A stretch of DNA of 64,000 bases from Gari tellinella (GCA_922989275.2 OV277859.1:91384198-91448197); one strand, 5' to 3'. Shown: positions 42,501 through 51,004, counted from the first letter of the stretch. The notes: generated by a model from the letters alone, not told the origin. A program made the numbers and translations.

Positions 42501-45500
42501 GTAAAGCAGAATACGCCTTAAGGCCCATTCTGCTTTACTTTCAACCTGCTTTAAGTAATACCTTGTTTTCAAAACAAGAAACAGGCTATAGGGTAATGGG
42601 TTAAAGAAAGTCCCTTAACCCATTACCCCATAGCTGGTTTCTAGTGTTAAAGATAGGTGACCACTTAAAGGTTGAAAGTAAAGCAATGTGCCTTAAGGCA
42701 CATTCTGCTTTACTTTCAGCCTGCTTCAAGCTACCATCTGCTTGGATATTTAAACTGCATATTTCTGTTGGTATATGTTCATTACTGTACAAATTTGAAC
42801 TATTTTCTTCAGTTGTGGAATAAATGAAATAAGCTCACTAAAAGGCGCTTCTATGGGGTAACGGGTTACGGAAAATTAGGTAACATGGCAAATTACAGAT
42901 TATATCATATGGCATGTATAGAATATTTACCAGTCTCCTTTCTTCAGCCTTCTTCAACTTCTGTACAATGTCATCATGTGTGATTCCTCCCTTCTCCTTT
43001 GGTGGGGAGTTAGGGCGTGGTACGTCACCAGCTGCTGGCTTTAGTATCACTTCATATGCCAACCCACTCTTGGCTGTTTTCTGATTTTCTGTAAACCAAA
43101 CAAGTCATTGTGTGAGAACCAAACCTATAATAGTATAACCTGGATAAACCAACATCTTTTGACACTGGCATACAATGTCAGCTAAAGCAGTGTCGGTATA
43201 CAAGATTTCAGTTCTTTGCAAGTAAAGCAGAACTAAGTGAAATAAGCAAATGTTAAAGCCACTATATTACTCCCACATAATCAGAATCAAACATTTTTTC
43301 TTACATGAAATTTATGTCACTATTGTAAGCGTTCCATATAAAAAGAAGTAATACGTGGTGATATTTGAAGCAATATTGCTAACGAACAGTGAAATTTGTG
43401 GAAACAAGTAATCAAGTTTGTTTATTTTTGAATAGCGACGAAAATTTACGGACATACTCGGTAAAGCTCATTTGCATAATTCTATACAACAAGTCGAGTG
43501 CTTTACAACCAAAGAGAGACAACTCCTTTAAGTTTGGCCATTAAACTGATGTAATGTATACACATTGTCGCGGCCGAATCAATCACGTGACCTTTATGCG
43601 ATCGATCGAAAGTTCTCGGAACCAGCCCGTAATCTTATTTGTAAACAAACCCGCTTATAATGTAAACCACCACGATAAGAATTTGACACATTTAGGTAGG
43701 ATTCTTTACGAAGTGGGTGCATATGTCAGGCTTCTTACACTCGATTTCACTTAGTTTTAATACATAGAAAATGCACACATATAAGAAATTGCGCGTTTTA
43801 AACACCAATTTGAGCGGGATTGTGCCTTTAAATAGAGTTATTTCAAGTTGAGCATTGCTCAAAGACATTTAATGGTGACTGCTGAAAAAAATTTAGTTAT
43901 CCATTTGAGATGAAATTTGCATCTATTTTAATTGTAAAATTGTAGTGTACAATCATGTTTATCTAAAGTTTTGTTTTTTAGCAATGAATTTATGGGGTAG
44001 ACTTATCTTGTTTAAGATTTTTTTTCATACTAGTCAACTCATGATGCAGAGATTGAAAAAATCAATCAAATATAATTAAAACCAAAAGTGTCTATTTATT
44101 TCAATTTGAACATATAGATTTTTGGAACAAACAAAAAATATCACGCTTCAATAGTCATTAACTGACATAAAGGCAAAAAGTATCATAGGTAACAGAGGTC
44201 AATGTTATCAAACTGATATACTTATTAACCCATCACTCCATAGTTACACATTTTACTTAATATAGTCCTCCACTGAAGAAAACAGTTCTAATTTATAGTC
44301 ATGGATATGAGGATATATATTCATCATAAGAAATATTAATATACTCTATAGCAGATGGTAGCTTAAAGCAGGTTGAAAGTAAAGCACTATGGAGAAAAAG
44401 GTTCAGGAGTAAAAGGTTCAGGGTCAAAAGCATGTGAAGTTGCAAGACCCTATCTTAAGTACCTACAATTAGTCCAAAAACTGAGCCAAGGTGACAGGGG
44501 TCAAGGTCAGGAAACTAGAAACACAGACTACACAAGAACTATGAGTTTTGTTACATCAGAATACATATCTCCTTCCATTCAACTGCTAAGGTATGAATCA
44601 TAAGGCAGCCACCTATCTTGAATGACTGCCAACTTAACTTATTTCAAATAATCATGTAACCTCTCAATGCTGAAGTCCCAAAGGATCAATTGGGGATTCA
44701 GGGCGTTTTAACTGTGTACTTTGAGATTTCCACATCTCAGAATAATACATCCCAAATGTATAGCTTGCAAGCATTGTGACGAAAGAATTAATACACACTA
44801 GTGTCACCAAATATGCTCATCTCAGGAGACAGTACATTAAAGTTTGGAAACATTTCGAATTCAAACAATTACAACTTAATACATGTACATCTCTTTGACA
44901 TCTGGCCTGCTATCTACTTCGGCCAAAATAAGATAAGAGTATCGGTTAGATTTATAAACTGACTGAAATTTAAAACTGTATATTGAGAAAAAACATTAAC
45001 TCGATGGATGCAAACCCTTTCCCTCATAGACGTGCCTTTTAATGCCTTTACATATTCTTCATAGAATTCTCAAATGTCTTTTCAATGCTTTTACTATGTC
45101 CAAGATAGTAGGTCAAAATAGGCTGAAAGTAAAGCACAATGCGCCTTAAGGTGCATTCTAGTTTACTTTCAACCTCTTCATAGTGGTCACCTGTCTTCAA
45201 AATTAGAAACGTCATGTTATGGGGTAATGAGCAAATATTCATGAATTTGAGGATTCAGGGTCAACTATCCACCCAGTACTGGAGAGGTGATCTCATATTT
45301 CCAGATGAGCTTTCTAATACATACACTTTCAGCACAAATACAAGTAAGAACAATATACAACTTTACATCCATGCAAATGCATCACAGTACAATGTACAAA
45401 GATAAGAAAAATCTTATATTGCAACTAAACATATCAAATTCCAGCTCACAAAAAGCCTTTCTCACAAAAGGAACATTCCAACTTGATTTCATGAAATTAC

Positions 45501-48500
45501 ATTTATTTGTTCCATACAAAAACACATAAGATTCACACCTTTAATAAGTTAATAGCAGAATAAGGTTTTTTCATATCAGTTTTTTCCAAATTTTTAGTCA
45601 CCAGTGATAACAAACCAGTGTGTAAAAGAAAGGCTTGTATGAAATTGTCTATATTACTAATACCAGATTCTGAATGTATACATCAAGGCTGTAGACAAAC
45701 TGCCATTGTTTATACTGGATTTAGGTAGAACTATTGCACCATTATTTCCACCTAGTCACCTATAGTCTATTGAACCGCAGGAACAGTAAAAATCGAACAT
45801 TATCGACAGGCAAATGCAGTTATTGCTTTGACTAGGCTGACACTGCAATCAGCAGTCGTGAATCACCGGTGGTGTGATGTTCAACCACTCCTGTGATTGG
45901 GCAACATAGCTCTCCTACGTATTTCAAAAGATTGCACCGGCAATATTGGAGAATAAAAGATAGATAAGCATTCAGCAGAGACGTATAAATCTCTATGATC
46001 CTTTGTCTAACAGCTTTCCTGGACAAATTAATTAGAACAGAATCATTGTAACAACATAACAATTTCTATTTTATCTAGTTTTAAATTAATGTTGCTGTAT
46101 GCATAATTATACAATTTCTCAAGTTCCTTTGGTTCTTTAGATGTATATGCTTAATATCTCTATATTAAACTTCATTATAAATGATTTCAGAGTTTAGACA
46201 ATCAATGCTCAATATTTCAAGAGTGATAATTATTCAGTTGTAGTTACAAAAGTTTAATTAAGAATTACTTCAGAACAAACAAAATTTAATGACATAATTT
46301 GATACAAAACATACTGTACCATACTAAGATTATGTCACTCATATCAATTCAGTGGGCTTTTCTTCGGACATTTTGGTACCCAAAGCCCTGCTACTAAAAG
46401 CACTTGAAACTTCTGTTAATCAACGCCTCTGGTAACTTCACTTATACAAGAGTGTCTCGTGGACAATATTATATAAAGTCCGCCAAGGGGTAGTTTTAAA
46501 GAAAATATTACATCTGTTTTTCAACAGGTGAACATAAAAAGTTATTGTTGAGGAGTTCAGTTTATTTTTTTCGTCAAACACAGAAGAAACTCTGATGAAA
46601 GTATCACAGGAAGCTCCTACAGGACTATTTATCAAATGTTTACAGATTTGCAAGACTTGCAATTACTTAATCTTATTGCTTATTTTACACATTTTTCATA
46701 TTGAAGACTATATATTCCCTTTAGTATTGCCAAGATATCCGTGAATGTTTTATTGTTTACTAACAATGACTACATTCCAAAATGATCAACATTAACAGAA
46801 CTTTCCTCCCTAGTCAGCTCTTGGTTTTTGAATAAGCATTATACCAGTATACAGGGAAAAAGGAACAGTGATGATAGGGAATCCAAATGAGAAAATATTA
46901 ACTAGATAGTAAATGGAGATGAAATGGCAAATTTCAGTCAAATTCAATTTGAACTTGTTATCACATTTAGCGTTTAGGCATGTTACTGTATGCAATGTTT
47001 ATCAGTTTTCATCATGAGATTTAATAGCAATTCCTACAGCTAAAAAAAATAATTTGCAGAACTTTAGCAAGTTCAGGGCTAGAACTTCTGAGTAACTGCC
47101 CATACCCATGTTTATGTGTTCAAACTTGAGAGCTGACAAACAAACCTTCAGATTAAAATGGGTGGACAGACAGACAGACAGTGTCATCACCAATTTGCCC
47201 AGACTGACAACAGGCATGCAGGGCCTGAATTTCTAAGCTACTTCTTGTGTATATAAATGATAAGACTAATAACTTCATAAGAAACATACAGCAATTTTAT
47301 TTTACACTGGACAACATTTTTAAAACTACAAGTAAATATTTTCATCCTACTCTAAATTCTAATTAGGAGGTCTTTTAAAAAGTTTTTATTGGTGTCCCTG
47401 TTTACCGGAAACAGGATTTCCTATCTGCATGGCAGTTTGGACCCTCATCAATGGTCATGTAACTCAGCATATGATATGGATTCAATCTGTTTACAGGGGC
47501 CTAGAATAAACCCATTTTTCAAAGTCAATGTGTAACGCAGTTGCTGTAAAAACATATAGTGCAAATAAATGTACCATTACATAACTGCACACTTAAAGAG
47601 ACTGAAAACCAATTGTAAATACCGGTACATGCTTATATAATTATCTCATTACCCCATAAATATACCTTTTTACACCTTTCATTTATTCCTCCACTGAAGA
47701 AAATAGATCCAATTTATAGTCATGAATATGTAGAATAATAAATATTTTTTACATTCTAGCAGATCATAGCTAAAAGCAGGTTGAAAGTAAAGCAGAATGT
47801 GCCTAAGGGCACATTCTGCTTTACTTTCAACCTGCTTAAAGTAGTCAACCATCTTTAAAACCAGAAACAGGCTATGGGGTAACAGGATAAACACATACAG
47901 TCCTATTTCATTGTAAAATTGAAACCTATCATAATCCTGAAGATATGCACATCTGTGCCACTAGTGTGGTACATGTGAAAGCATCCTGTGAAATTATACG
48001 GTTACAGCTTGGAAACTGTGGAAGGATTAACCCTTTACCACATAGCCTATTTCTAGTTTAAAGACAGGTGATCACTTAAAACAGGTTGAATATAAAGCAG
48101 AATGCGCCTTAAGGCACATTCTGCTTTAATTTCAGCCTGATTTAAGCTATAATCAGCAAAGAAATAGAAAATTTTCTTTTGGTTACCTAAATTGGTACAT
48201 GTTCATTACTACATAAATTAAAACTATTTTCTTAAGTGTAGGAATGAATTAAATGTGCTAAAAGGTGTTTATGGAGGAAAGGATTAAAAATGACAAAATA
48301 TGTACTGTATGCGGACAGACAGACAAACAGACAGACAAAAAGTAACACAGTATGCCCTCCAAAAATTAAGCCAGAGTTTCTACCAAGTGAGTTGACAATT
48401 TTATCGTGAACTTTTAATGCTCAATTTACTCTCAGGTTTTCAGTCACTTTAAGACTCTAAGCATTAAATAATCAAGGGAAAAGGTGAATTGTTCTATAAG

Positions 48501-51002
48501 TTTTGCTCATCCATTCTGAGAATAAGTAGACACAATAACCACGGATTGATCCTTTTATACAATGTAAAAGTAATTTACATCCCAACACAGAGGTGTTATC
48601 AACATGGCATTTGCTTCTGACTAAACTAAGTCAGGGCTCAAGAGAAGGGTGGTACTTCAAAAACTAAAATCTTTATTTCTTAATTTAACCCTATGTTGTC
48701 ACTACTCATTAGAATAATCTGTTCAAGATGATTCTAATGAGTAGTAACACCATAGGATTTGATGCTGAAATGAGTGAGAAAATGTTGTATTTGTCTTATA
48801 TGGAGCCCTGTAAAGTTAAGTCACGAAGACTTACTTTTACTCCTCAAATGAATGAGCGTGTATATCCATAACAGCAAAATTAAATAAAGACACAGTACTT
48901 GAAATTAGCAACTAAATAACAAATAAATCTAATTATGCATTTTAGCTCCAGTTTGTGCTAGTAGCAAACATGAAGGTCAAAAGATTCTGGAAAAAATAAA
49001 AATATCAAATACAGTATTGTACACAAATGTACAGAAAGTAGCATACACCCATTACACAGATCAATCACCTTTCCCTTTCCATACAATAACAGCATCGAAG
49101 TGTCCCGGTCGCCCCGGGTGAATCTGATGGTGTATTTTTGCTTTGGGAGATCCCCGCATACAAGCAAATATACTCAGCCAATTGCAAACTGTTCCGGAAA
49201 GGTTAGATAGGTAAAAAAAGAATATAATGCAGAAGTCTTCAGATCAATTGGATACACTGACAATATAAATTGTTAATAGCCTCTTTTATAAGTCAAACAT
49301 CAAGCTGTAGTTTAGTATAACATGCAGAATATTAGATGATTTCACTGATATCCAGGGCTCCAGATAAGAGGGAGTAAACTGAACAAATCCAACATTTTCT
49401 CACTTATTTTAGCATTATATCCTATGGTGTTACTACTCATTTGAATCGTCTCTTCGAGACGATTCTAATGAGTAGTGACACCATAGTGTTTAAAGCAGAA
49501 ATAAAGATTTTAATTTTTGAAATACCCCCCTTATTGAAATACCCCCCTTATCTGGAGCTCTGCATATCCAAAGTAAATACTGAATATATTACAATCATAT
49601 ACTGGTTTCTTCCGACCCTCTGTGAAATGTCTATGTCCAATTTGTATATGGTTTGAGTTAGATTTATAGATTGGCCTTATATCAGGATATACGAGACTGC
49701 CTTGGCTATTAACAAAAGCAGATGCTGCCAGCTGAACTGAACAGAGATAATGTCAATACTGTCATTCTACATTTATAAATACTCACCACTGTCCGAGTCT
49801 TCTAAAGTGAGGTATGTGTATATTAACCAATCATCTTAAGTTCTTAACATTCTAAACTGTTTGAAATATTTTATAAAATATTTTATTTCTTAAATTGCAA
49901 TTTAATTATTCAAATGTTGCGCTACTTCTTAACAGAGAATTAAACATATTCAATCATTCAATTAAGTTTTACTATCGTATTTAACCCTTTTCATGCCGAG
50001 ATCTGGATCCAAACTGTTTGCAAATATGATGCAAGTTGCGCTTACTTGGCGGCTTAGAATGATAAGGGTTTACACATGAAGCAGCTTAATTCTTTGAATG
50101 CTAAGTCATTTTTCATCTGCAACAATTTGTTGTCTGCAATAACTTAATGTTCCGAAAAATCAAATTTTCTTTTCAAAATAATATGGTCAATGGTCAATGA
50201 ATTTAGATCCTAATTATGCAGCATGTCGTCTGGATCCCAGCGGTTTGCAAAGGTAATCAAGTGTTTGCCATCAGCCAGCAAAGTGTTATACTTAAAAGAA
50301 GTCTCATTTCTGTACAAATAATGACTGCCGTCACTGGTTATTTAGGCTACTATAATCTGTATAATTGTGATACTTTAAAAGTCATATATCTTATGGTGAT
50401 GAAAATAAACTTGAAATCCACAAGTTATTGCTTGCAAAAAAATTCAAATTTCAACCCAATAATTTAAATCACCTTTTTTCCTATTTTTTTTTTACTCATT
50501 TGCTTTCCTCTACTCATGATCGTTGCAAATAATATGTAACGAAATATCATGAAGCAGTCTAATTGCTGTCTGCAAAACTGCTGTGTAAGCATTTATTTTA
50601 CAATAGCCCATAATAGATCAGGAAGACATTCAAGATATAACCTATTTTCATGAGCTTATTTCCTGATAGATGCAAACCAAATACGAATATTGCACGGCTC
50701 CAGATAAGGGAAGTATTTCAAAACCTAACATCTTTATTTATGCATTAAACCCTATGGTGTCACTACTCATTAGAATCGTCTTGAAGAGACGATTCTAATG
50801 AGTAGTAACACCATAGGATTTGGTGCTGAATGATTGAAAAAATGTTGGTTTTGCTCAGTTTTCTCCCTCTTATCTGGACCCCTGATACTCAATTGTGATA
50901 AATGTCTTACCTTGAGACATTTTACCAAGCTTGTTTTTCTCTAGCTGAAATATTCCAAAGGCACTGGACACTACCGTCTGTCCTCTCAAAGCCTATCTAA
51001 AT
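27510..51002 (-). CDS. STMN: Stathmin-family microtubule regulator with modular helix exons
   Basis: Cytosolic phosphoprotein that binds tubulin dimers and promotes microtubule catastrophe (family knowledge). Minus-strand exons in order: 51002-50911 (ATG at 50920), 43088-42931, 41737-41546, 30515-30375, 29649-29503, 27587-27510. Exons 1, 2, 3 and 6 alone give 145 aa; human stathmin is 149. Adding exon 4 gives 192 aa, and exons 4 and 5 give 241. Reading through the exon 5 donor stops after VRKAF at 29485 (221 aa with exon 4). Residues 11-19 (SGLAYEVIL) match human SGQAFELIL. Ser31 sits in SPPKEK like human Ser38, and Ser57 in RRLSVEAE like human Ser63. The human Ser25 position is Lys. Exons 3-5 are phase 0 at both ends and end with a His codon. 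Splicing choices are inferred and no transcript was seen. Confidence 0.93.
27688..27755. repeat. Family C core hairpin fragment
   Basis: CAAACAGTTTGAATCCTGATCAGAC with a degenerate right arm. About 100 bases upstream of stathmin exon 6, inside the preceding intron. Confidence 0.5.
27756..28278. other. Stathmin intron, nothing further recognised
   Basis: AT-rich sequence between exon 6 and the family A copy at 28279. A weak family D scrap (GACTGGTGACAGCTTAATGC) lies near 28225. Confidence 0.4.
28279..28536 (+). mobile_element. Family A MITE
   Basis: TTAACCCTTTACCCCATAGCC to GAGGGAAAGGGTTAA; perfect core GCGCCTTAAGGCGC. Confidence 0.82.
28588..28837 (+). mobile_element. Family A MITE
   Basis: TTAACCCATTACCCCTTAGCC to GAGGTAATGGGTTAA. 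Only about 50 bases after another copy in the same orientation. Confidence 0.82.
28838..29484. other. Stathmin intron or alternative 3' UTR, no feature seen
   Basis: If exon 5 is used as a last exon (TGA at 29485), this stretch would hold its 3' UTR. AATAAA occurs on the plus strand only; no clear minus-strand signal was fixed. Confidence 0.3.
29485..29649 (-). CDS. STMN: Stathmin exon 5 (extra helix module 2, alternative stop)
   Basis: Acceptor TTGTCTACAG at 29650. EKHIEEVLKSNEQ resembles the human C terminus (DKHIEEVRKNKE) but continues as another charged helix ending RLQEH. There a donor CAT|GTAAGG (exon to 29503, 147 nt, phase 0) allows splicing to exon 6. Without splicing, five more codons (VRKAF) lead to TGA at 29485-29487. 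Confidence 0.85.
   Translation of the reverse strand, partial: EKHIEEVLKSNEQMLKSKYSEEKIVQKIQRAIENREKYLQEQKKRLQEHVRKAF
29789..29982. mobile_element. Family F MITE, complete
   Basis: CAGGGCTCCAGATAAGGAGAG to CTTATCTGGAGCCCTG. Perfect centre TTAGAATCGTCTC/GAGACGATTCTAA. In the intron between stathmin exons 5 and 4. Confidence 0.8.
30058..30155 (+). repeat. Family B core fragment
   Basis: ACAGTGTAGACCCAGACC pairs with GGTCTACACTGT; right flank CATCAATACACGCATATAG. Confidence 0.55.
30375..30515 (-). CDS. STMN: Stathmin exon 4 (extra helix module 1)
   Basis: 141 nt, phase 0 both ends; acceptor CTATTAG, donor CAT|GTGAGT. 47 codons including KLEQKEENRNAQLEAVVLRI, a diverged copy of the KENREAQ module of exon 3. 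No equivalent in human stathmin. Skipping keeps frame, so it is probably a cassette. Confidence 0.85.
30653..32110. mobile_element. hAT-like element (CAGGGCTTTTTT ends) split by a tandem-core element
   Basis: Ends CAGGGCTTTTTTTCCC at 30653 and an imperfect inverse (AAAAAAGCCCTG) ending at 32110. CATTG directly repeats on both sides. Its own body is only about 200 bases; the rest is the element at 30804-32070. In the stathmin intron next to exon 4. Confidence 0.55.
30804..32070 (+). mobile_element. Tandem-core element T2
   Basis: Head ACAAGAGGCCCATGCGGGCC, tail AGCTCACC...GGTGAGCTAAAA. The body is about four diverged units of roughly 270 bp (CAGACCGGAACCATA, AAGCTCTGGCCATA, ATAACTCT, GACCCC). 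Unrelated in monomer to T1, T3 and T4, yet with the same kind of head and tail. Confidence 0.7.
32111..32853. other. Stathmin intron, weak scraps only
   Basis: AGTAAAGCAGAAAGCTCCTT near 32385 is a family D arm. The minus-strand frame at 32585-32803 has no recognisable domain and is probably chance. Confidence 0.35.
32854..33009. repeat. Long palindrome at the start of the putative retroelement
   Basis: ATAACTGTGTTTTTTCAGTG pairs with CACTGAAAAAAACAGTTAT; arms of roughly 65-70 bases; apex CACTCGTGGCTTCGCCACTCGTG. Confidence 0.8.
33028..33612 (+). CDS. Hypothetical protein, charged/helical, possibly N-terminal part of a retroelement protein
   Basis: From ATG 33028 (MSDSETEAEIF): an acidic/Ser/Thr-rich start, a basic patch (RKKRKTE), then helical sequence with RTAHHIEYLKKCIETNSVPK. 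The spacing helix-Cys-x(n)-PK recalls the N-terminal region of Penelope-like proteins as remembered, not verified. An in-frame ATG at 32959 lies in the palindrome and is less likely. After the stop, another frame reads FETEKSIINLQSQLQCSED, so a frameshift may have shortened it (195 aa here). In a stathmin intron, opposite strand. Confidence 0.4.
   Translation: MSDSETEAEIFSTPTPSTSLVTVVEQSTSQTRKKRKTESGTPLRKINQENVSRFKVLKKLNIQLTRTAHHIEYLKKCIETNSVPKSLRTNLTPQIPVISSSLQIQWEEAQINFGIQLTQILHDYWKKRQTHLANEIKEIDEYLKSNTTRDEIDLISDIISKIVISVKRDLQTKKTQNTNTDTRGDIGGQNRLQS
34443..34480 (+). ncRNA. Degenerate hammerhead-ribozyme-like motif
   Basis: TTGAAAAAGA, a short stem (ACCCT/AGGGAT) and CGAAACGTC follow the order of a minimal hammerhead (CUGANGA, stem II, GAAA, cleavage GUC). 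The first core box is altered (G8 appears as A), so self-cleavage is doubtful. Confidence 0.35.
34521..35494. other. No gene recognised
   Basis: AT-rich; short frames (for example 35059-35265) lack any conserved motif, start context or splice pattern. Confidence 0.4.
35495..35712 (+). mobile_element. Family B MITE, diverged
   Basis: TCATTTTCCAATTAAGTCTAG, core GCAGACCCTTATCATAGGGC, TTGTCTGCATAGGAC-like flank, right end ATGGGTTAA. Immediately followed by a family C MITE. Confidence 0.55.
35718..35957. mobile_element. Family C MITE, complete
   Basis: 240 bp, inverted ends CAGTGGAGAATCTGTTATTC flanked by TA. Nearly the same sequence as 24767-25001, so both moved fairly recently. Confidence 0.82.
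35960..36550. other. No feature recognised
   Basis: A 101-codon plus-strand frame (36195-36500) looks like chance: no domain, low-complexity end, no splice context. Confidence 0.4.
36585..36667. repeat. Palindrome
   Basis: AGTTCGTTGTGTATTCCAGATC pairs imperfectly with GATCTGGATTACACAACCGAC; apex CACTCGAGGCTACGCCTCTCGTG. Confidence 0.65.
36850..36978 (-). mobile_element. Family A MITE, right half
   Basis: AGCAGATCGTAGCTTAAAAC to GATTATGGGGTAAAGG; core arms shortened. Confidence 0.55.
36979..37581. other. Stathmin intron, nothing recognised
   Basis: Contains several CG-bearing words (TGACGTCATTATT near 37058, GTGACGTCATCATCC near 37295) but no repeat or gene that I can name. Confidence 0.35.
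37582..37671 (-). repeat. Family B fragment
   Basis: TTTACATGTGAAGAGTATACTTG and CCTGATTAGAGGGCTCCTGATC; shortened core. Confidence 0.55.
37676..38162 (+). mobile_element. Family A MITE carrying a nested family B MITE
   Basis: TAACCCATTACTCCATAGCC, broken at the TTAA of its right part (37905), resumed at 38124 (TTAAAGGCATAAAAGGGG) and ending GGGGTAATGGGT. Confidence 0.75.
37905..38127 (+). mobile_element. Family B MITE inserted at TTAA of family A
   Basis: TTAACTCTTTCCTCCCTAAAAC to GGGCTCAACGGGTTAA; TTAA at both borders. One hairpin arm is mostly deleted (AACAGTGAGCCCTCTGATC). Confidence 0.78.
38250..39471. mobile_element. hAT-like non-autonomous element, 8-bp target duplication
   Basis: Ends CAGGGTTGGCAAGTTTTTGCC and its imperfect inverse (GGCAAAAACCCAACCCTG). 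The 8-bp CTACGAGG stands on both sides (38242-38249, 39472-39479), as expected for hAT. Inside are repeated GGTGGCAAAAACTAAA blocks, two similar stretches (38380-38460 and 38600-38690), and fragments of families A and F. No transposase seen. Confidence 0.8.
39050..39205. repeat. Family F fragment inside the hAT-like element
   Basis: AAAATCAAAATCTAAAATCC, then GTCTCAAACAAACAATTCTAATAAGTAGTAAC; no outer ends. Confidence 0.45.
39475..40927 (+). mobile_element. Second mariner-like element, decayed
   Basis: Terminal inverted repeats CGAGGGCTGTCCCAAA are flanked by TA (39473-39474, 40928-40929). The inner part contains a broken plus-strand transposase. The left end is displaced by a hAT-like insertion (38250-39471). 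Sits in the stathmin intron between exons 4 and 3. Confidence 0.8.
39869..40790 (+). pseudogene. Mariner-type transposase pseudogene
   Basis: Starts MTTSEEKAAQQNVIEYCFEL. Stops follow soon, but the frame beyond still reads ENVRSVMIGDRRLAMR and GVSKWSVHRLLREK, typical of the second HTH of mariner transposases. Near 40480 it reads HPPTTIDLAH, like the HPPYSPDLAP motif before the last catalytic Asp. Many stops and shifts; non-functional. Confidence 0.7.
40930..41377. other. Stathmin intron, nothing recognised
   Basis: AT-rich, no repeat family or frame of note. Confidence 0.4.
41378..41530. mobile_element. Family E palindromic MITE
   Basis: GGGTCCAAGGTTATAAAGC to GCTTTATAACCTCGGAGCC; central palindrome GATTTGAGCCTAGGCTCAAATC. 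Ends 16 bases from stathmin exon 3 on its donor side. Confidence 0.78.
41546..41737 (-). CDS. STMN: Stathmin exon 3 (canonical tubulin-binding helix)
   Basis: 192 nt, phase 0 both ends; acceptor ACCTTTCAG, donor CAT|GTAAGT. Encodes SVEAEKLAPIAKSKERAQEV and, later, [20 protein letters not shown], matching human [20 protein letters not shown]. Confidence 0.95.
41750..42415. other. Stathmin intron with weak tandem-like sequence
   Basis: Repeated words such as GTGAAAACT, AGAGTTAAGGAGC and CAAGGGGCATAAT suggest an old tandem-core repeat, but the units are too diverged to align by eye. Confidence 0.3.
42418..42604 (-). mobile_element. Family A MITE, left end shortened
   Basis: TTAACCTGTTACCAAAACATG to GGCTATAGGGTAATGGGTTAA; core GAATACGCCTTAAGGCCCATTC. 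Confidence 0.72.
42615..42868 (+). mobile_element. Family A MITE
   Basis: TTAACCCATTACCCCATAGC to ATGGGGTAACGGGTTA. Opposite orientation to the copy 10 bases away, so the pair forms a large inverted repeat 62 bases from stathmin exon 2. Confidence 0.78.
42931..43088 (-). CDS. STMN: Stathmin exon 2 (N-terminal regulatory domain)
   Basis: 158 nt, acceptor GGTTTACAG, donor CTG|GTAAAT. Encodes the tubulin-capping N terminus (SGLAYEVILKPAAG), the SPPKEK phosphosite and the start of the long helix (KKAEERRL). Confidence 0.95.
43253..43831. mobile_element. Family G element, uninterrupted copy
   Basis: TTAAAGCCACTATATTAC to ATTGTGCCTTTAA, 579 bp. Same internal landmarks as the copy at 17292-18508 without the family C insertion. 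In the stathmin intron upstream of exon 2. Confidence 0.6.
44225..44395 (-). mobile_element. Family A MITE, right half lost
   Basis: TTAACCCATCACTCCATAGT to TTAAAGCAGGTTGAAAGTAA, where it breaks off. Confidence 0.65.
44396..45004. other. Stathmin intron, nothing recognised
   Basis: No repeat family or gene identified. Confidence 0.35.
45005..45233 (-). mobile_element. Family A MITE, diverged
   Basis: TTTCCCTCATAGACGTGCC to TGTTATGGGGTAATGAG; core GCACAATGCGCCTTAAGGTGC. Confidence 0.65.
45234..47642. other. Long stathmin intron stretch with few repeats
   Basis: AT-rich. A family D scrap (ATCACAGGAAGCTCCTACAGG) near 46605, a (CAGA)n run near 47165, and a lone family C/B-like arm (GCAGTTTGGACCCTCATC) near 47432. 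Frames here show no domains. Confidence 0.35.
47643..47893 (-). mobile_element. Family A MITE
   Basis: ATCTCATTACCCCATAAATA to GGCTATGGGGTAACAGG; perfect core GTGCCTAAGGGCAC. Confidence 0.78.
48027..48286 (+). mobile_element. Family A MITE
   Basis: TTAACCCTTTACCACATAGCC to GGAGGAAAGGATTAA, with a small insertion in the right half. Confidence 0.75.
48300..48345. repeat. (GACA)n-like simple repeat
   Basis: GGACAGACAGACAAACAGAC, imperfect tetranucleotide repeat. Confidence 0.7.
48632..48810. mobile_element. Family F MITE
   Basis: CAGGGCTCAAGAGAAGGGTG to TTATATGGAGCCCTG; centre ACTACTCATTAGAATAATC, and GATTCTAATGAGTAGT on the other arm. Confidence 0.75.
48811..49352. other. Stathmin intron 1, nothing recognised
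   Basis: AT-rich, no gene or named repeat. Confidence 0.35.
49353..49562. mobile_element. Family F MITE with duplicated right end
   Basis: CAGGGCTCCAGATAAGAGGG to CTTATCTGGAGCTCTG. GAAATACCCCCCTTA is repeated in tandem near the right end. ATATC stands on both sides, offset by one base, and may be a 5-bp target duplication. Confidence 0.72.
49563..50690. other. Stathmin intron 1, nothing but two family C half-arms
   Basis: See the half-arms within 49993-50260; otherwise no feature recognised. Confidence 0.35.
49993..50260. repeat. Two half-copies of the family C core
   Basis: GATCTGGATCCAAACTGTTTGC near 50000 and CGTCTGGATCCCAGCGGTTTGC near 50226 are single arms without partners. Confidence 0.4.
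50692..50884. mobile_element. Family F MITE
   Basis: CACGGCTCCAGATAAGGGAAG to CTTATCTGGACCCCTG; perfect centre ATTAGAATCGTCT/AGACGATTCTAAT. Ends 26 bases from stathmin exon 1 on its donor side. Confidence 0.75.
50911..51002 (-). CDS. STMN: Stathmin exon 1 (leader plus MSQ start)
   Basis: Minus strand: acceptor TGTTTCAG after 51002, a leader, then ATG TCT CAA G at 50920-50911 and donor GTAAGA. The single base left over completes the Glu codon of exon 2, supporting this start. The acceptor implies a further non-coding exon upstream. Confidence 0.8.
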
Positions 51003-51004
51003 CT

